A stretch of 64,000 nucleotides of DNA from Wenjunlia tyrosinilytica (GTDB taxonomy: Bacteria; Actinomycetota; Actinomycetes; Streptomycetales; Streptomycetaceae): positions 1 to 64,000 of the forward strand of contig NZ_BMMS01000018.1 of the NCBI RefSeq assembly GCF_014646055.1. Reading direction: 5' to 3'. This document shows positions 48,196 through 57,514 of the stretch, one piece after another. Numbering within the stretch: the stretch's first letter is position 1; every line of letters begins with the position of its first letter. The notes under the pieces were generated by a model. That model was not told where the DNA came from, did not search any database, and saw nothing but the letters and a program-made list of their open reading frames with translations. A program made the translations under genes and the position numbers.

Positions 48196-49521
48196 ATGCG
48201 CACAACGAAACTGCGGTCCGCCCTGGGCGGAACCGCGGCCCTCCTGCTCGCCTCCGTCACCCTCGGCGGGTCCGGGTCGGGAACGGCCCAGGCCGCCCCC
48301 GGCACCTCCCCGAAGGCCGCCCCGAACGCCTCGGCGGCCAAGTGCAGCGGCCGCTCCCTGATCGAGCACAAGCTCGCGGGCGGCACCACCTGGCGGATGT
48401 GCTGGCGCGTGGACCCCCTGGCGGGCCTGGTGCTGGAGGACGTCTCCTACCAGCCCAAGCGCGAGAAGAAGCCCATCACGGTGCTCGGCTCGGCGGCGCT
48501 CGCCCAGGTCAACGTGCCCTACGACTCCGGCAAGGCGGAGTACAACGACATCACGATGTTCGGCTTCGGCCGGGAGGGCATCCTGATGAAGCTCGACCCG
48601 GCCGAGTGCCCGGGCGGCACCATCCGGAAGGCCTTCATCGGCAACAAGGCGCACGCCCAGAACGCCCTGTGCGTCAACACCCAGGCCCGCGGCACCGCCT
48701 ACCGGTCCCAGGACTACGCCAAGCAGGACGGCAGCCCGGGCAAGCTCTTCCAGGCCCAGGGACAGGATCTCGTCCTGTTCAGCGTGAGCCAGGTGGGCTG
48801 GTACGAGTACATCAACCAGTGGATCTTCTCCGACGACGGCACCATCACCGCCCGCGTCGGCGCCACCGGCGACCTCTCGCCCGGCGACTACAGCAAGTCC
48901 TCCGACGGCTGGCCCATCGGCAAGGGCAGGAGCGACTACGCCACCAGTCACTACCACAGCGTCTTCTGGCGGCTGAACTTCGACCTGGACGGCTCCCCCA
49001 AGGCCAAGGTCGAGCAGTACGAGACGAAGTACACCGGCAAGAAGGGCGATGCGTCGGCCATCCTCAGCACCTCCATGTCGGAGCTGAAGAAGGAGACCGC
49101 CGCCAATTCCAGCCTGCGGCGCTGGTGGCGAGTGGTCAGCACCGCGGGCAGGAACAGCGACGGGCACCCGCGCTCGTGGGAGCTGGTCCAGAACCACAGC
49201 GACAAGTACGACGCCCACACCTTCACCAAGAACGACGTGTACTTCACGCAGTACAAGGCGTGCGAGAAGAACGCCAACGACAACCAGGACCCGGCCTGCA
49301 AGAAGGCCAGGTCCGTCGACAAGTACGTCAACGGGGAGGCGCTGACCAACCCCACGATGTGGGTGAACGTCGGCTTCCACCACATCCCCAGGGACGAGGA
49401 CCAGAGCCCGATGCCCGTGCACTGGCAGGGCTTCCAGCTCGTTCCCCGTGACGTGACGGCGATGAGCCCGCTCACCCCGGACGAGCGGCTCGGGAACAAC
49501 GGCCACCCGCACGAGGGGTGA
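48196..49521 (+). CDS. Secreted copper-amine-oxidase-like protein with altered active site
   Basis: A 441-residue exported protein (Ala-rich signal, cleavage near residue 34) that is only the C-terminal catalytic domain of copper amine oxidases, which are usually 630-700 residues. Cu ligands are present as H252-Y-H254 and at H395/H396 in GFHHIPRDED. The residue before the TPQ-type Tyr is Trp in GWYEY (201-205) where active enzymes have Asn-Tyr-Asp/Glu; the catalytic-base Asp region FDxGEYG reads FGFGREG (122-128). The two changes suggest a copper-binding protein without normal amine oxidase activity (inference). It follows its partner gene by 12 nt and ends before a strong terminator. Confidence 0.82.
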   Translation: MRTTKLRSALGGTAALLLASVTLGGSGSGTAQAAPGTSPKAAPNASAAKCSGRSLIEHKLAGGTTWRMCWRVDPLAGLVLEDVSYQPKREKKPITVLGSAALAQVNVPYDSGKAEYNDITMFGFGREGILMKLDPAECPGGTIRKAFIGNKAHAQNALCVNTQARGTAYRSQDYAKQDGSPGKLFQAQGQDLVLFSVSQVGWYEYINQWIFSDDGTITARVGATGDLSPGDYSKSSDGWPIGKGRSDYATSHYHSVFWRLNFDLDGSPKAKVEQYETKYTGKKGDASAILSTSMSELKKETAANSSLRRWWRVVSTAGRNSDGHPRSWELVQNHSDKYDAHTFTKNDVYFTQYKACEKNANDNQDPACKKARSVDKYVNGEALTNPTMWVNVGFHHIPRDEDQSPMPVHWQGFQLVPRDVTAMSPLTPDERLGNNGHPHEG

Positions 49522-49568
49522 CATCCGCCCGCGGACGGCACTGACCCGCCGTTTCCCGCACCTGAGCA

Positions 49569-49602
49569 CCCCGGGTCCCGCCCCCCTGCTCGGGACCCGG
49601 GG
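49569..49602 (+). terminator. Terminator after the CAO-like gene
   Basis: CCCCGGGTCCCG / CGGGACCCGGGG (49569-49580 with 49591-49602), a perfect 12-bp stem, 47 nt after the stop. Confidence 0.85.
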
Positions 49603-49684
49603 CTGTCCTCCCCGCCATCGCCCCCGGAGGGACGGACTCCACCGCCCCGGCCGCACGGCCCACCGCCGCGGCCGGATCGACCCC

Positions 49685-49711
49685 GCCGCCCCGCGAGTAC
49701 CGCGGGGCGGC
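49685..49711. other. Strong hairpin in the 5' region of the SAV2148-type gene
   Basis: GCCGCCCCGCG / CGCGGGGCGGC, 11 bp with loop AGTAC, about 65 bp before the putative promoter. A role as second terminator is possible. Confidence 0.4.
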
Positions 49712-49775
49712 GCGGCAGTTGACCGCCTGCCGGACAACACCACCCATCGGGCTGCGCCGCCCCCCGCGAGGGCAG

Positions 49776-49781
49776 TAGTCT
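49776..49781 (+). promoter_or_regulatory. -10 box (TAGTCT) of the SAV2148-type gene
   Basis: TAGTCT at 49776-49781 would start transcription about 60 nt before the GTG at 49847. No -35 at normal spacing is clear. Confidence 0.4.
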
Positions 49782-49846
49782 TGATCGCTGCCGGACGGCA
49801 GACGGTCGCGAGGCCTTCACGGGAAGGCCGTGGGAAGGCGGTGCCG

Positions 49847-51088
49847 GTGGTGACGTCGGGACTGGTCCTGCCCTCCTCGGACGGCGGCGGCCAGGGGAAT
49901 CAGGGTCATGGCGAGGGAGCAACCAGCACTGTGTCCGCCCCCCGCCCTGCCGAGATAGGCGCCGAACTGGACTGGGCAGCACGGGACTGGGCCGAGGTCA
50001 GGCTTCGCGCCCGGCGTGCCGGCCGTGCCTATGTCTGGCTCAATCTCGTCGAACAGCGCCTCCGCGCCGTCGTCGCCGCCGTGCTGCGGCCCGTCTACGA
50101 ACCCGTCCACGGCGAGGAGTGGGTGGTCGCCGCCGCCGGTCCCGCCGGGCACGAATGGGTCCAACGGGCCGCCGCCGTCAGGGAGGTCAGCCGCCGCAAG
50201 GGCTATCTGCTCGACCCCGCCGACGACGACCTGCTGATCTTCCTGACCCTGCCTCAGCTGCGAGAGCTCGTCGTCCAGCACTGGCCGTGCTTCGACCCCT
50301 TCCTCGCCGACCGGCGCGAACTCGAACTCGCCCTGGACGAACTGGAGGTGGCCCGGCATGTCGTCTCCCGCAACCGGTCCCTGTCCGAAACCGTCCTCGC
50401 CCAGGCCGAGCGGGCCGCTCAGCGGCTGCTCGACCTGCTGGAGGCGGGCACGCGCGGCGGCACCGCCTACGCCCGGCTGCCCGTCGACGTCGTGGAGGAA
50501 CTGGTCGGCGACCGCTACGCCGATGTGGTCGGTGTGCACCCGGACCGGGTGCGGCTGCAGAGCCAGGTGGCGCTGGAGGACCTGTTCGGCTCCGCCCACC
50601 GCCTCGACGCGATAGGGATCGGTCTCAACCTGCTGGTCCAGAACTACTCCGGCCGACGGCTGGTGCGACTGGCCGAGTCCGGATGCCGGGTGCGGCTGCT
50701 GTTCCTCAATCCGGCCAGCAGCGCCGTGCGCCGCCGCGAGCGTGAACTCGGCCTCGGCCGGGGCGAGCTGAGCCGGTCGGTGGAGATGAACATCATGCAC
50801 ATGCGGCGGGTCCGCTCCCGCCTGCGTGACACCGGGAGCTTCGAGATCCGGGTCTTCGACGAGACCCCGAGGTTCACCGCCTACCTCGTCGACGGCGACA
50901 GCGCCGAAGGCATCGCCGTTGTCCAGTCCTACCTGCGCAAGTCGCGGGGCATGGAGTCCCCGGTCCTGGTCCTGCGCAGCGGGGGGCGCGACCTGGTCCA
51001 CGGGGAGGCGGGCGGGGAGCACGGGCTGTTCGAGATCTACCGCGAGGAGTTCGAAGGGGTGTGGACCGACTCCCGGCCGGTGTCCTGA
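49847..51088 (+). CDS. SAV2148-family HEPN-domain protein
   Basis: About 413 residues, matching the Streptomyces SAV2148 family with a HEPN-like helical part. Residues about 40-210 are helix-rich (WAEVRLRARRAGRAYVWLNLV, VSRRKGYLLDPADDDLLIFL, LAQAERAAQRLLDLLEAG), and the C-terminal half (LFGSAHRLDAIGIGLNLLVQN, RLLFLNPASSAVRRRERE, GIAVVQSYLRKSRGMESPVLVL) looks like a PLD- or Rossmann-like domain. HEPN proteins are often RNases, but the RX4-6H motif is not evident, so no activity is claimed. GTG at 49847 has GGGAAGG eight bases upstream. Confidence 0.72.
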   Translation: MVTSGLVLPSSDGGGQGNQGHGEGATSTVSAPRPAEIGAELDWAARDWAEVRLRARRAGRAYVWLNLVEQRLRAVVAAVLRPVYEPVHGEEWVVAAAGPAGHEWVQRAAAVREVSRRKGYLLDPADDDLLIFLTLPQLRELVVQHWPCFDPFLADRRELELALDELEVARHVVSRNRSLSETVLAQAERAAQRLLDLLEAGTRGGTAYARLPVDVVEELVGDRYADVVGVHPDRVRLQSQVALEDLFGSAHRLDAIGIGLNLLVQNYSGRRLVRLAESGCRVRLLFLNPASSAVRRRERELGLGRGELSRSVEMNIMHMRRVRSRLRDTGSFEIRVFDETPRFTAYLVDGDSAEGIAVVQSYLRKSRGMESPVLVLRSGGRDLVHGEAGGEHGLFEIYREEFEGVWTDSRPVS

Positions 51089-51100
51089 ATTGATCCCCCT

Positions 51101-51129
51101 TTGATCCGGTTCGCTCTGTTCCGTAATGT
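51101..51129 (+). promoter_or_regulatory. Sigma-70-type promoter of the exonuclease gene
   Basis: TTGATC (51101-51106), 17-nt spacer, TAATGT (51124-51129), a good match for the vegetative (HrdB) consensus about 80 nt before the exonuclease ATG. Confidence 0.65.
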
Positions 51130-51210
51130 TCTGACCACCTGTCAGGAGTGTCGGTGCCGCACGCGATGATGGGGTGAACAACGGGGGCGGCAAGGGGAAG
51201 GACGCACGAC

Positions 51211-51936
51211 ATGGCTTGGCATCAGGGGCTCCTCATCGGGTTCGACCTGGAGACCACTGGGACGGACCCCCAGGGGTCGAGGATCGTCACCGCCGCACTG
51301 ACCGAAGCCGTGCACGGTGAGCTGGTCGGCTCCCGCCACTGGCTGGTCGATCCGGGTGTGCCCATTCCCGAGGAGACCTCCGCCATCCATGGGATCACGA
51401 CCGAGCAGGCCGCCGCCGAGGGCCGCCCGGCGCCCGAGGCCGTGGAGGAGATCGCCGCGGGGCTGGTCGAGCACTGGTCCCGGGGGACGCCGGTCGTCGC
51501 CTTCAACGCGGCCTTCGATCTGAGCCTGCTCTCGGCGGAGCTGCGCAGATACGGCCTTCCTTCACTCGCCGAGCGGCTCGGCGCCGAGGTCGGCCCGGTC
51601 GTCGACCCGCTGACCGTGGACCGCGGGGTGGACCGCTACCGCAAGGGCAAGCGCACGCTGGAGGCCGCCTGCGAGGTCTACGACGTGGTGCTCGAGGGCG
51701 CCCACGAGGCGGCGGCGGACGCCCTGGCGGCCGTCCGGGTCGCCGTGCGCATAGCGGAGCGGCATCCCGAGGTGGCCGCGCAGGAGTCCTGGGATCTGCA
51801 CCGTACGCAGGTCAGCTGGTACGCGGACTGGGCGGCGGGCTTCCAGGACTGGCTGCGCAGGGGGCGCGACCCGCAGGCCGTGGTCGACGGCCGCTGGCCG
51901 CTGCGCGAGCCGGACTCGGTGCCGGGCCTGGCCTGA
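51211..51936 (+). CDS. DnaQ-like 3'-5' exonuclease
   Basis: A 241-residue DEDDh exonuclease like the DnaQ/PolC epsilon group: Exo I GFDLETTGTDP (Asp12, Glu14), Exo II FNAAFDLSLL and Exo III HEAAADALAA (His and Asp). No polymerase domain is attached, so it is a stand-alone nuclease or repair protein. The ATG at 51211 is preceded by AAGGGGAAGGA. It has its own promoter and stands alone; the phosphotransferase gene converges on it. Confidence 0.88.
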   Translation: MAWHQGLLIGFDLETTGTDPQGSRIVTAALTEAVHGELVGSRHWLVDPGVPIPEETSAIHGITTEQAAAEGRPAPEAVEEIAAGLVEHWSRGTPVVAFNAAFDLSLLSAELRRYGLPSLAERLGAEVGPVVDPLTVDRGVDRYRKGKRTLEAACEVYDVVLEGAHEAAADALAAVRVAVRIAERHPEVAAQESWDLHRTQVSWYADWAAGFQDWLRRGRDPQAVVDGRWPLREPDSVPGLA

Positions 51937-51984
51937 GGACCGGTCAGGCGGTGACGGGGCACCGGGTCTCGCGGGACACGCCAT

Positions 51985-52035
51985 TGCACCGTCACGCCGT
52001 AAGGCCGTTACGCCGTCACACATTTACGCCGTCAC
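51985..52035. repeat. Short GTCACGCCGTAA-like repeats
   Basis: Several imperfect copies of an (A/C)CGCCGT-containing unit between the convergent exonuclease and phosphotransferase genes. Confidence 0.55.
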
Positions 52036-52040
52036 ACGGG

Positions 52041-52913
52041 TCAGAAGGAGTGCCAGCGCACCGCCGGGTCGCCCTCGCGCAGCGAGGCGACCCTGCGGCG
52101 GAACTCCGCGAGCGCGGCCGGGTTGCCCGGGATCTGCTGGGCCACCCACGCGGCGCTTGCCGTCTCCCGGGCGCCGCGCAGCACCAGGCAGCCGTCCCAC
52201 TCCGTCACGTCCCAGCCGTAGCCGGAGGTGAACGAGCGGTACTGCGAGTCGGGCATCCCATAGCGGTCCCTGGTCAGGGCCATCACCACGAGGTCGTGCT
52301 CGCGCAGGTCCGTGGAGAACGTCTCCAGGTCCATCAGCACGGGACCGTCCGGCCCCACCAGCACATTGCGCGGGAGCGCGTCCCCATGGATGGGCCCCGG
52401 GTCCAGTACGGGCTTGACCTCGCGGCCGGCGAGGGCGTACTCGTCACGGCGGGCCCGCAGAAACGCCATGTCCGCCGGGTCCACATGCCCCTGCGCCAGG
52501 CCGAGCCAGCGCTCCACCCCGCCGAGCAGATCCCGCTCGGGCAGCGGGAACGGCGGCTCCGGCAGCGCGTGCACCAGCCGTAGGAGCTGGGCGAGATCGG
52601 CGGGCCGGGTCTGTCGAACGGGAGCGGGCAGCGGCTCCCACAGCGTCATCGGGCTGCCTTCCACCAGCAGGGGTTCGGCCCGCGCCGCCCGCACCGCGGG
52701 CACACCCTGTTCGGCCAGCCACCGGGCGACCCGCATCTCGTGGCGGGCCCGCTCCAGCAACTCGACGGTACGGCCGACCTTGGCCACGGGACCCTCGGCG
52801 AGGGCGAACACGGCGTTCTCGCCCAGGGCGAGCAGCCGCGCCCGGGGTCCGTCGAACCCAGCGGCAGAGAGCAGCCGCCGGGCACTGTCCTGCGACAACG
52901 GGATGGCCTCCAT
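52041..52913 (-). CDS. APH/ChoK-type phosphotransferase
   Basis: A 290-residue kinase-fold protein of the aminoglycoside phosphotransferase/choline kinase superfamily, with the catalytic loop IHGDALPRNVL and the metal-binding LMDLETF; the N-lobe shows FALAEGPVAKVGRTVELLERARHEM. The substrate is unknown; such genes in Streptomyces are often not resistance genes. The ATG at 52913 is set by TACTGT six bases upstream and has no ribosome binding site. It converges with the exonuclease gene. Confidence 0.85.
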   Translation of the reverse strand: MEAIPLSQDSARRLLSAAGFDGPRARLLALGENAVFALAEGPVAKVGRTVELLERARHEMRVARWLAEQGVPAVRAARAEPLLVEGSPMTLWEPLPAPVRQTRPADLAQLLRLVHALPEPPFPLPERDLLGGVERWLGLAQGHVDPADMAFLRARRDEYALAGREVKPVLDPGPIHGDALPRNVLVGPDGPVLMDLETFSTDLREHDLVVMALTRDRYGMPDSQYRSFTSGYGWDVTEWDGCLVLRGARETASAAWVAQQIPGNPAALAEFRRRVASLREGDPAVRWHSF

Positions 52914-52919
52914 GCCCGC

Positions 52920-52925
52920 ACAGTA
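52920..52925 (-). promoter_or_regulatory. Leaderless -10 box (TACTGT) of the phosphotransferase gene
   Basis: TACTGT ends six bases before the ATG at 52913. Confidence 0.55.
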
Positions 52926-52996
52926 GCCCCCCGCCCCGGGGGCACGTCATCGGCGCGACGGCAGGGCCCCGAGTCGTTGACGCCCCTGGACGCCGC

Positions 52997-55900
52997 TCAG
53001 GTGGCCACGCGGGGGTCGGCGCCCCTGGTGGCCGCCGCGAGGGCGGCGCGCGCCTGGTCGCGCAGGCGGGTGGCGCCGAGCCTGGTCAGGACCGCGTCGC
53101 TCGTGGCGAGCAGGGGCAGTGCCTCGTCGCGGCGGTCCAGCGCCAGCAGGCTGGTGGCCTCCGTGAGCGCGGCCAGGTGCTCACCGCGCCCGTCGGAGAG
53201 GTCGCCGAAACGCTGCCGGGCGTCCCTCGCCAGGACGACCGCCTCCTCGTGCCGGTCCTCCGCGGCTGCCATCCGTCCGGACAGCGCCGTCAACCAGGCG
53301 GCGCCGTAGGGGTCCTTGGTACGGCTGACGATGGCCAGCGCCCGCCCGGCGGCTTCCCGGGCGCGCGGCAGGTCGCCGTGGTCCATCGCCGCGCGCGCCA
53401 TCCGCCCCAGGATGTTGCCCATGTCGCCCTCGGCGCCGATCCGAGCGGTGATCGCCACCGCCTGCTCGAACAGGTCGATGGACTCCTGGTATCTGTCCAG
53501 GTGCTCCATCACCGCGCCCAGCTCGCGCAGCGCCCCCGCCTGGAGCTTCATGTCGCCGTCGTTCCTGGCCAGGTCCAGGGCCCGCCGAGCGAAGGCCAGG
53601 GCCTCGTGCGGGGCATCCTGCTCCATCAGGCAGGAGGCGAGCGCGTCGAGCGCGTGGACCAGCCGCGCCCGTATGCCCAGCCGGTCGAACGCCGTGACGC
53701 ACTCGCGCAGGCCGGCGGCGGCGTCCGCGACATGGCCGCGGGCGATCAGCTGGCCGCACCGCCGCTCCTCCGCGTTCCAGGCCACGCGGTCGTCCCCGGC
53801 CTCCCGTGCGGCATCGCGCACCCTCACCCACAGCTGCTCGACCCTGCGCCGCCCGATGTAGACGTCCAGAATCATGAAGGCCCGGTGCGCGAGCGCCGCC
53901 GCGTCCGCGTAGTGCCCCTTGCGGGTCGCCCACTCCACGGCGTCGACGATCACGGCGCGCTCCGCGAGCAGCCAGGCCAGCGGGTCGGCCGTGAGCCGGG
54001 CCGCCTCGGACGCGGGCAGCGCCGTCGGCGCCTCGTGCGGCTCGGGCGGCAGACCATCGGCCGGGCGGGGCAGGCGCGCCCAGCAGGAGTCGGTCAGGGA
54101 GACCAGTGTCGACAGCAGCCGCTGGAGGGCGTCGGAGGTCTCCTGGTCGGGGGTGAGCACCGTCAACTCCCGTGCGTACACGGCCAGCAGGTCGTGCAGC
54201 CGGTAGCGGGGCTCCCCGCAGTCGTCCACGCCGGTCGGGATGAGCAGCCCCGCCTCCAGCAGCTCCTCGACCAGTTCCTCGCCGTCCGTGCCGTCGGTGA
54301 GCACCCCCAGGGTCCAGGCCGCCACGTCGTGCGCCCCGATCAGGCCGAGGCGGCGGAACGCGGTGCGGGCCCGGGCGCCGAGCGCGGTGTAGCTCAGCTC
54401 CAGACTGGCGCGCACGGCCAGGTCCCCGAAGGCCAGCTCGTCCAGGCGCCGTTGCTCGTCGTGCAGGCGTCCGGCGAACCGGGTCAGGGTCCAGTTGGGC
54501 CGCGCCGCCAGCCGGGCTCCGGTGATCCGCAGCGCCAGTGGCAGCCCGCCGAGGGTGCGGGTCAGCTCCTCGGTGGCCGCGGGCTCCTCCGCGACCCGTT
54601 CGGCGCCGACGAGGCGCTCCAGCAGCCGGGCCGACTCGTCCGGGGTGAACGGTGCCAGCGGCAGGGCCTTCACCCCGTCCAGCGTGCCAAGGCGCCTGCG
54701 ACTGGTGACCAGGACGGCGCTGCCCGGCCGCCCGGGCAGCAGGGGGCGCACCTGCGCGGTGTCGGCGGCGTCGTCGAGCAGCACCAGGACCCGGCGGTCG
54801 GCCAGGCGCGCCCGCAGGGCCGAGGCGCGCTGCTGGAGGCCGTCCGGTATCGCGCCCGCCTCCACTCCGGCGGCCAGAAGGAGGTCGGCGAGCACATCGG
54901 CGGGGTCCCTGGGGTTGCCCTGGGCACCGTCCAGGGGGGCGTACCACTGGCCGTCCGGGAACCGTTCGCGCAGCCGGTGCGCCAGGCGCACCGCCAGCGC
55001 GGTCTTGCCGACCCCGGGCGGGCCGGAGATCACCAGGATGTCCGGGACACCCGCCCGCGATCCCCGCTCGAGCAGATCCTCGGCCACCTCGCGGTCGGAC
55101 TCGCGGCCGACGAAGTCGGCGAGATCGGGCGGCAGTTGGCACTGCACGGTCCACAGCGCGGGCTCGGCACGCCCCTGCTCGCGGCCGTCCTCTGGGCCCT
55201 GCTGCCCTCGCGCGTGAGCCTCCCCGCGCCCGCCGGTCCGCGGCCGCCCGGAAACGGGACCGGGGGAGGTGCCGGAGATGTCTCCGGTCAGCAGGTCCCG
55301 GTGGAGCCGCTGGAGTTCGGCGCCCGGGTCCAGGCCGAGTTCGTCGGACAGGACCGCCTTGACCTTCCGGTAGGCGTCCAGCGCCTCGGCCTGGCGTCCC
55401 GCCCGGTACAGCGCCAGCATCAACTGGCCCCAGAAGCGCTCCCGCAGCGGGTACTCCGCGGTCAGCGCCGTCAGCTCGGGCAGGACATCGGCGTGGCGGC
55501 CGAGCCGCAGATCGAGGTCGATGCGCCGCTCCCAGGCCCGCAGGCGGTGCTCCAGCAGCCGGGGCACCTCCTCGCGGTGCAGCGTCTCACCGGGGACGTC
55601 CGCCAGCGCGCTGCCCCGCCACAACTCCAGGGCCTGGCGCAGGCTCTCGGCCTCGGCGGCGGGGTCCCCGCTGTGCTCACGGGCCCGCTCCAGCAGTTCC
55701 TGAAAGCGGGCGGTGTCCAGGGTCCTGGGGGTGGCGTCGACGAGATATCCGTTGCTCGTCGTGCGCAGCAGTTCCGCTGCCTCGCCCAGCGCCCGGCGCA
55801 GCCGCAGCACATAGGTGTGCAGGGTCACCCTGGCCTGGGCGGGAGGAGTCTCGCCCCACAGGGAGTCGATCAGTTCGTCGACGCTGACGGACTGTCCGGG

Positions 55901-56017
55901 GCGCAGCAGCAGGGCGGCCAGCAGGGCACGCAGCTTCCCGGCGCGCAGAGGGGCGCTCTCGCCGTTGACAAGGATCTCCAAAGGCCCCAGGAGTCGAAAC
56001 TCAACGACCGCGCCCAC
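52997..56017 (-). CDS. AfsR/SARP-type regulator (BTAD, NB-ARC, TPR), 1006 aa
   Basis: A large SARP of the AfsR group. Residues 1-95 are an OmpR-type winged helix (FRLLGPLEILVNGESAPLRAGK, SVSVDELIDSLWGE), 100-245 the BTAD (DTARFQELLERAREHSGDP, ALYRAGRQAEALDAYRKVK), about 300-560 the NB-ARC with ISGPPGVGKTALAVRLAHR and RRVLVLLDDAADTAQV, and from 690 TPR-like helices. Such proteins activate antibiotic genes or respond to phosphorylation; the target is not visible in the window. GTG at 56017 lies a few bases after GGTGGA, a short spacing, so a downstream start is possible. Confidence 0.9.
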   Translation of the reverse strand: MGAVVEFRLLGPLEILVNGESAPLRAGKLRALLAALLLRPGQSVSVDELIDSLWGETPPAQARVTLHTYVLRLRRALGEAAELLRTTSNGYLVDATPRTLDTARFQELLERAREHSGDPAAEAESLRQALELWRGSALADVPGETLHREEVPRLLEHRLRAWERRIDLDLRLGRHADVLPELTALTAEYPLRERFWGQLMLALYRAGRQAEALDAYRKVKAVLSDELGLDPGAELQRLHRDLLTGDISGTSPGPVSGRPRTGGRGEAHARGQQGPEDGREQGRAEPALWTVQCQLPPDLADFVGRESDREVAEDLLERGSRAGVPDILVISGPPGVGKTALAVRLAHRLRERFPDGQWYAPLDGAQGNPRDPADVLADLLLAAGVEAGAIPDGLQQRASALRARLADRRVLVLLDDAADTAQVRPLLPGRPGSAVLVTSRRRLGTLDGVKALPLAPFTPDESARLLERLVGAERVAEEPAATEELTRTLGGLPLALRITGARLAARPNWTLTRFAGRLHDEQRRLDELAFGDLAVRASLELSYTALGARARTAFRRLGLIGAHDVAAWTLGVLTDGTDGEELVEELLEAGLLIPTGVDDCGEPRYRLHDLLAVYARELTVLTPDQETSDALQRLLSTLVSLTDSCWARLPRPADGLPPEPHEAPTALPASEAARLTADPLAWLLAERAVIVDAVEWATRKGHYADAAALAHRAFMILDVYIGRRRVEQLWVRVRDAAREAGDDRVAWNAEERRCGQLIARGHVADAAAGLRECVTAFDRLGIRARLVHALDALASCLMEQDAPHEALAFARRALDLARNDGDMKLQAGALRELGAVMEHLDRYQESIDLFEQAVAITARIGAEGDMGNILGRMARAAMDHGDLPRAREAAGRALAIVSRTKDPYGAAWLTALSGRMAAAEDRHEEAVVLARDARQRFGDLSDGRGEHLAALTEATSLLALDRRDEALPLLATSDAVLTRLGATRLRDQARAALAAATRGADPRVAT

Positions 56018-56135
56018 GAGTCCACCTGTTCTGTTCTGTCCCCCCGAGTCCCCACCCGGCGTCCAGTCTATGGGGGCGTGGCGCTCTCGCGTCAGCGTCC
56101 CGTCAGCGGGCCGCCAGCCGGTGGGGGAACACTGA

Positions 56136-56178
56136 GCGCCCCGTGCCGGCCCAACGGGGGTGGGCCGGCACGGGGCGC
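56136..56178 (-). terminator. Strong terminator after the trypsin gene
   Basis: An 18-bp perfect stem (56136-56153 with 56161-56178) with a 7-nt loop, 118 nt downstream of the trypsin stop and 119 nt before the AfsR-like start. Confidence 0.85.
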
Positions 56179-56295
56179 GGCTGTGCCTGCGGTGGGGACC
56201 GGCGGGGAACTCGTGAGGTGCCCCCCGCCGCCTTCGGTCACCGTTCTGCGGTCACCTGTGGTGCGGTCACCCGTGGTGCGGTCACCTTGGTGCCG

Positions 56296-57514
<1,219 letters not shown>

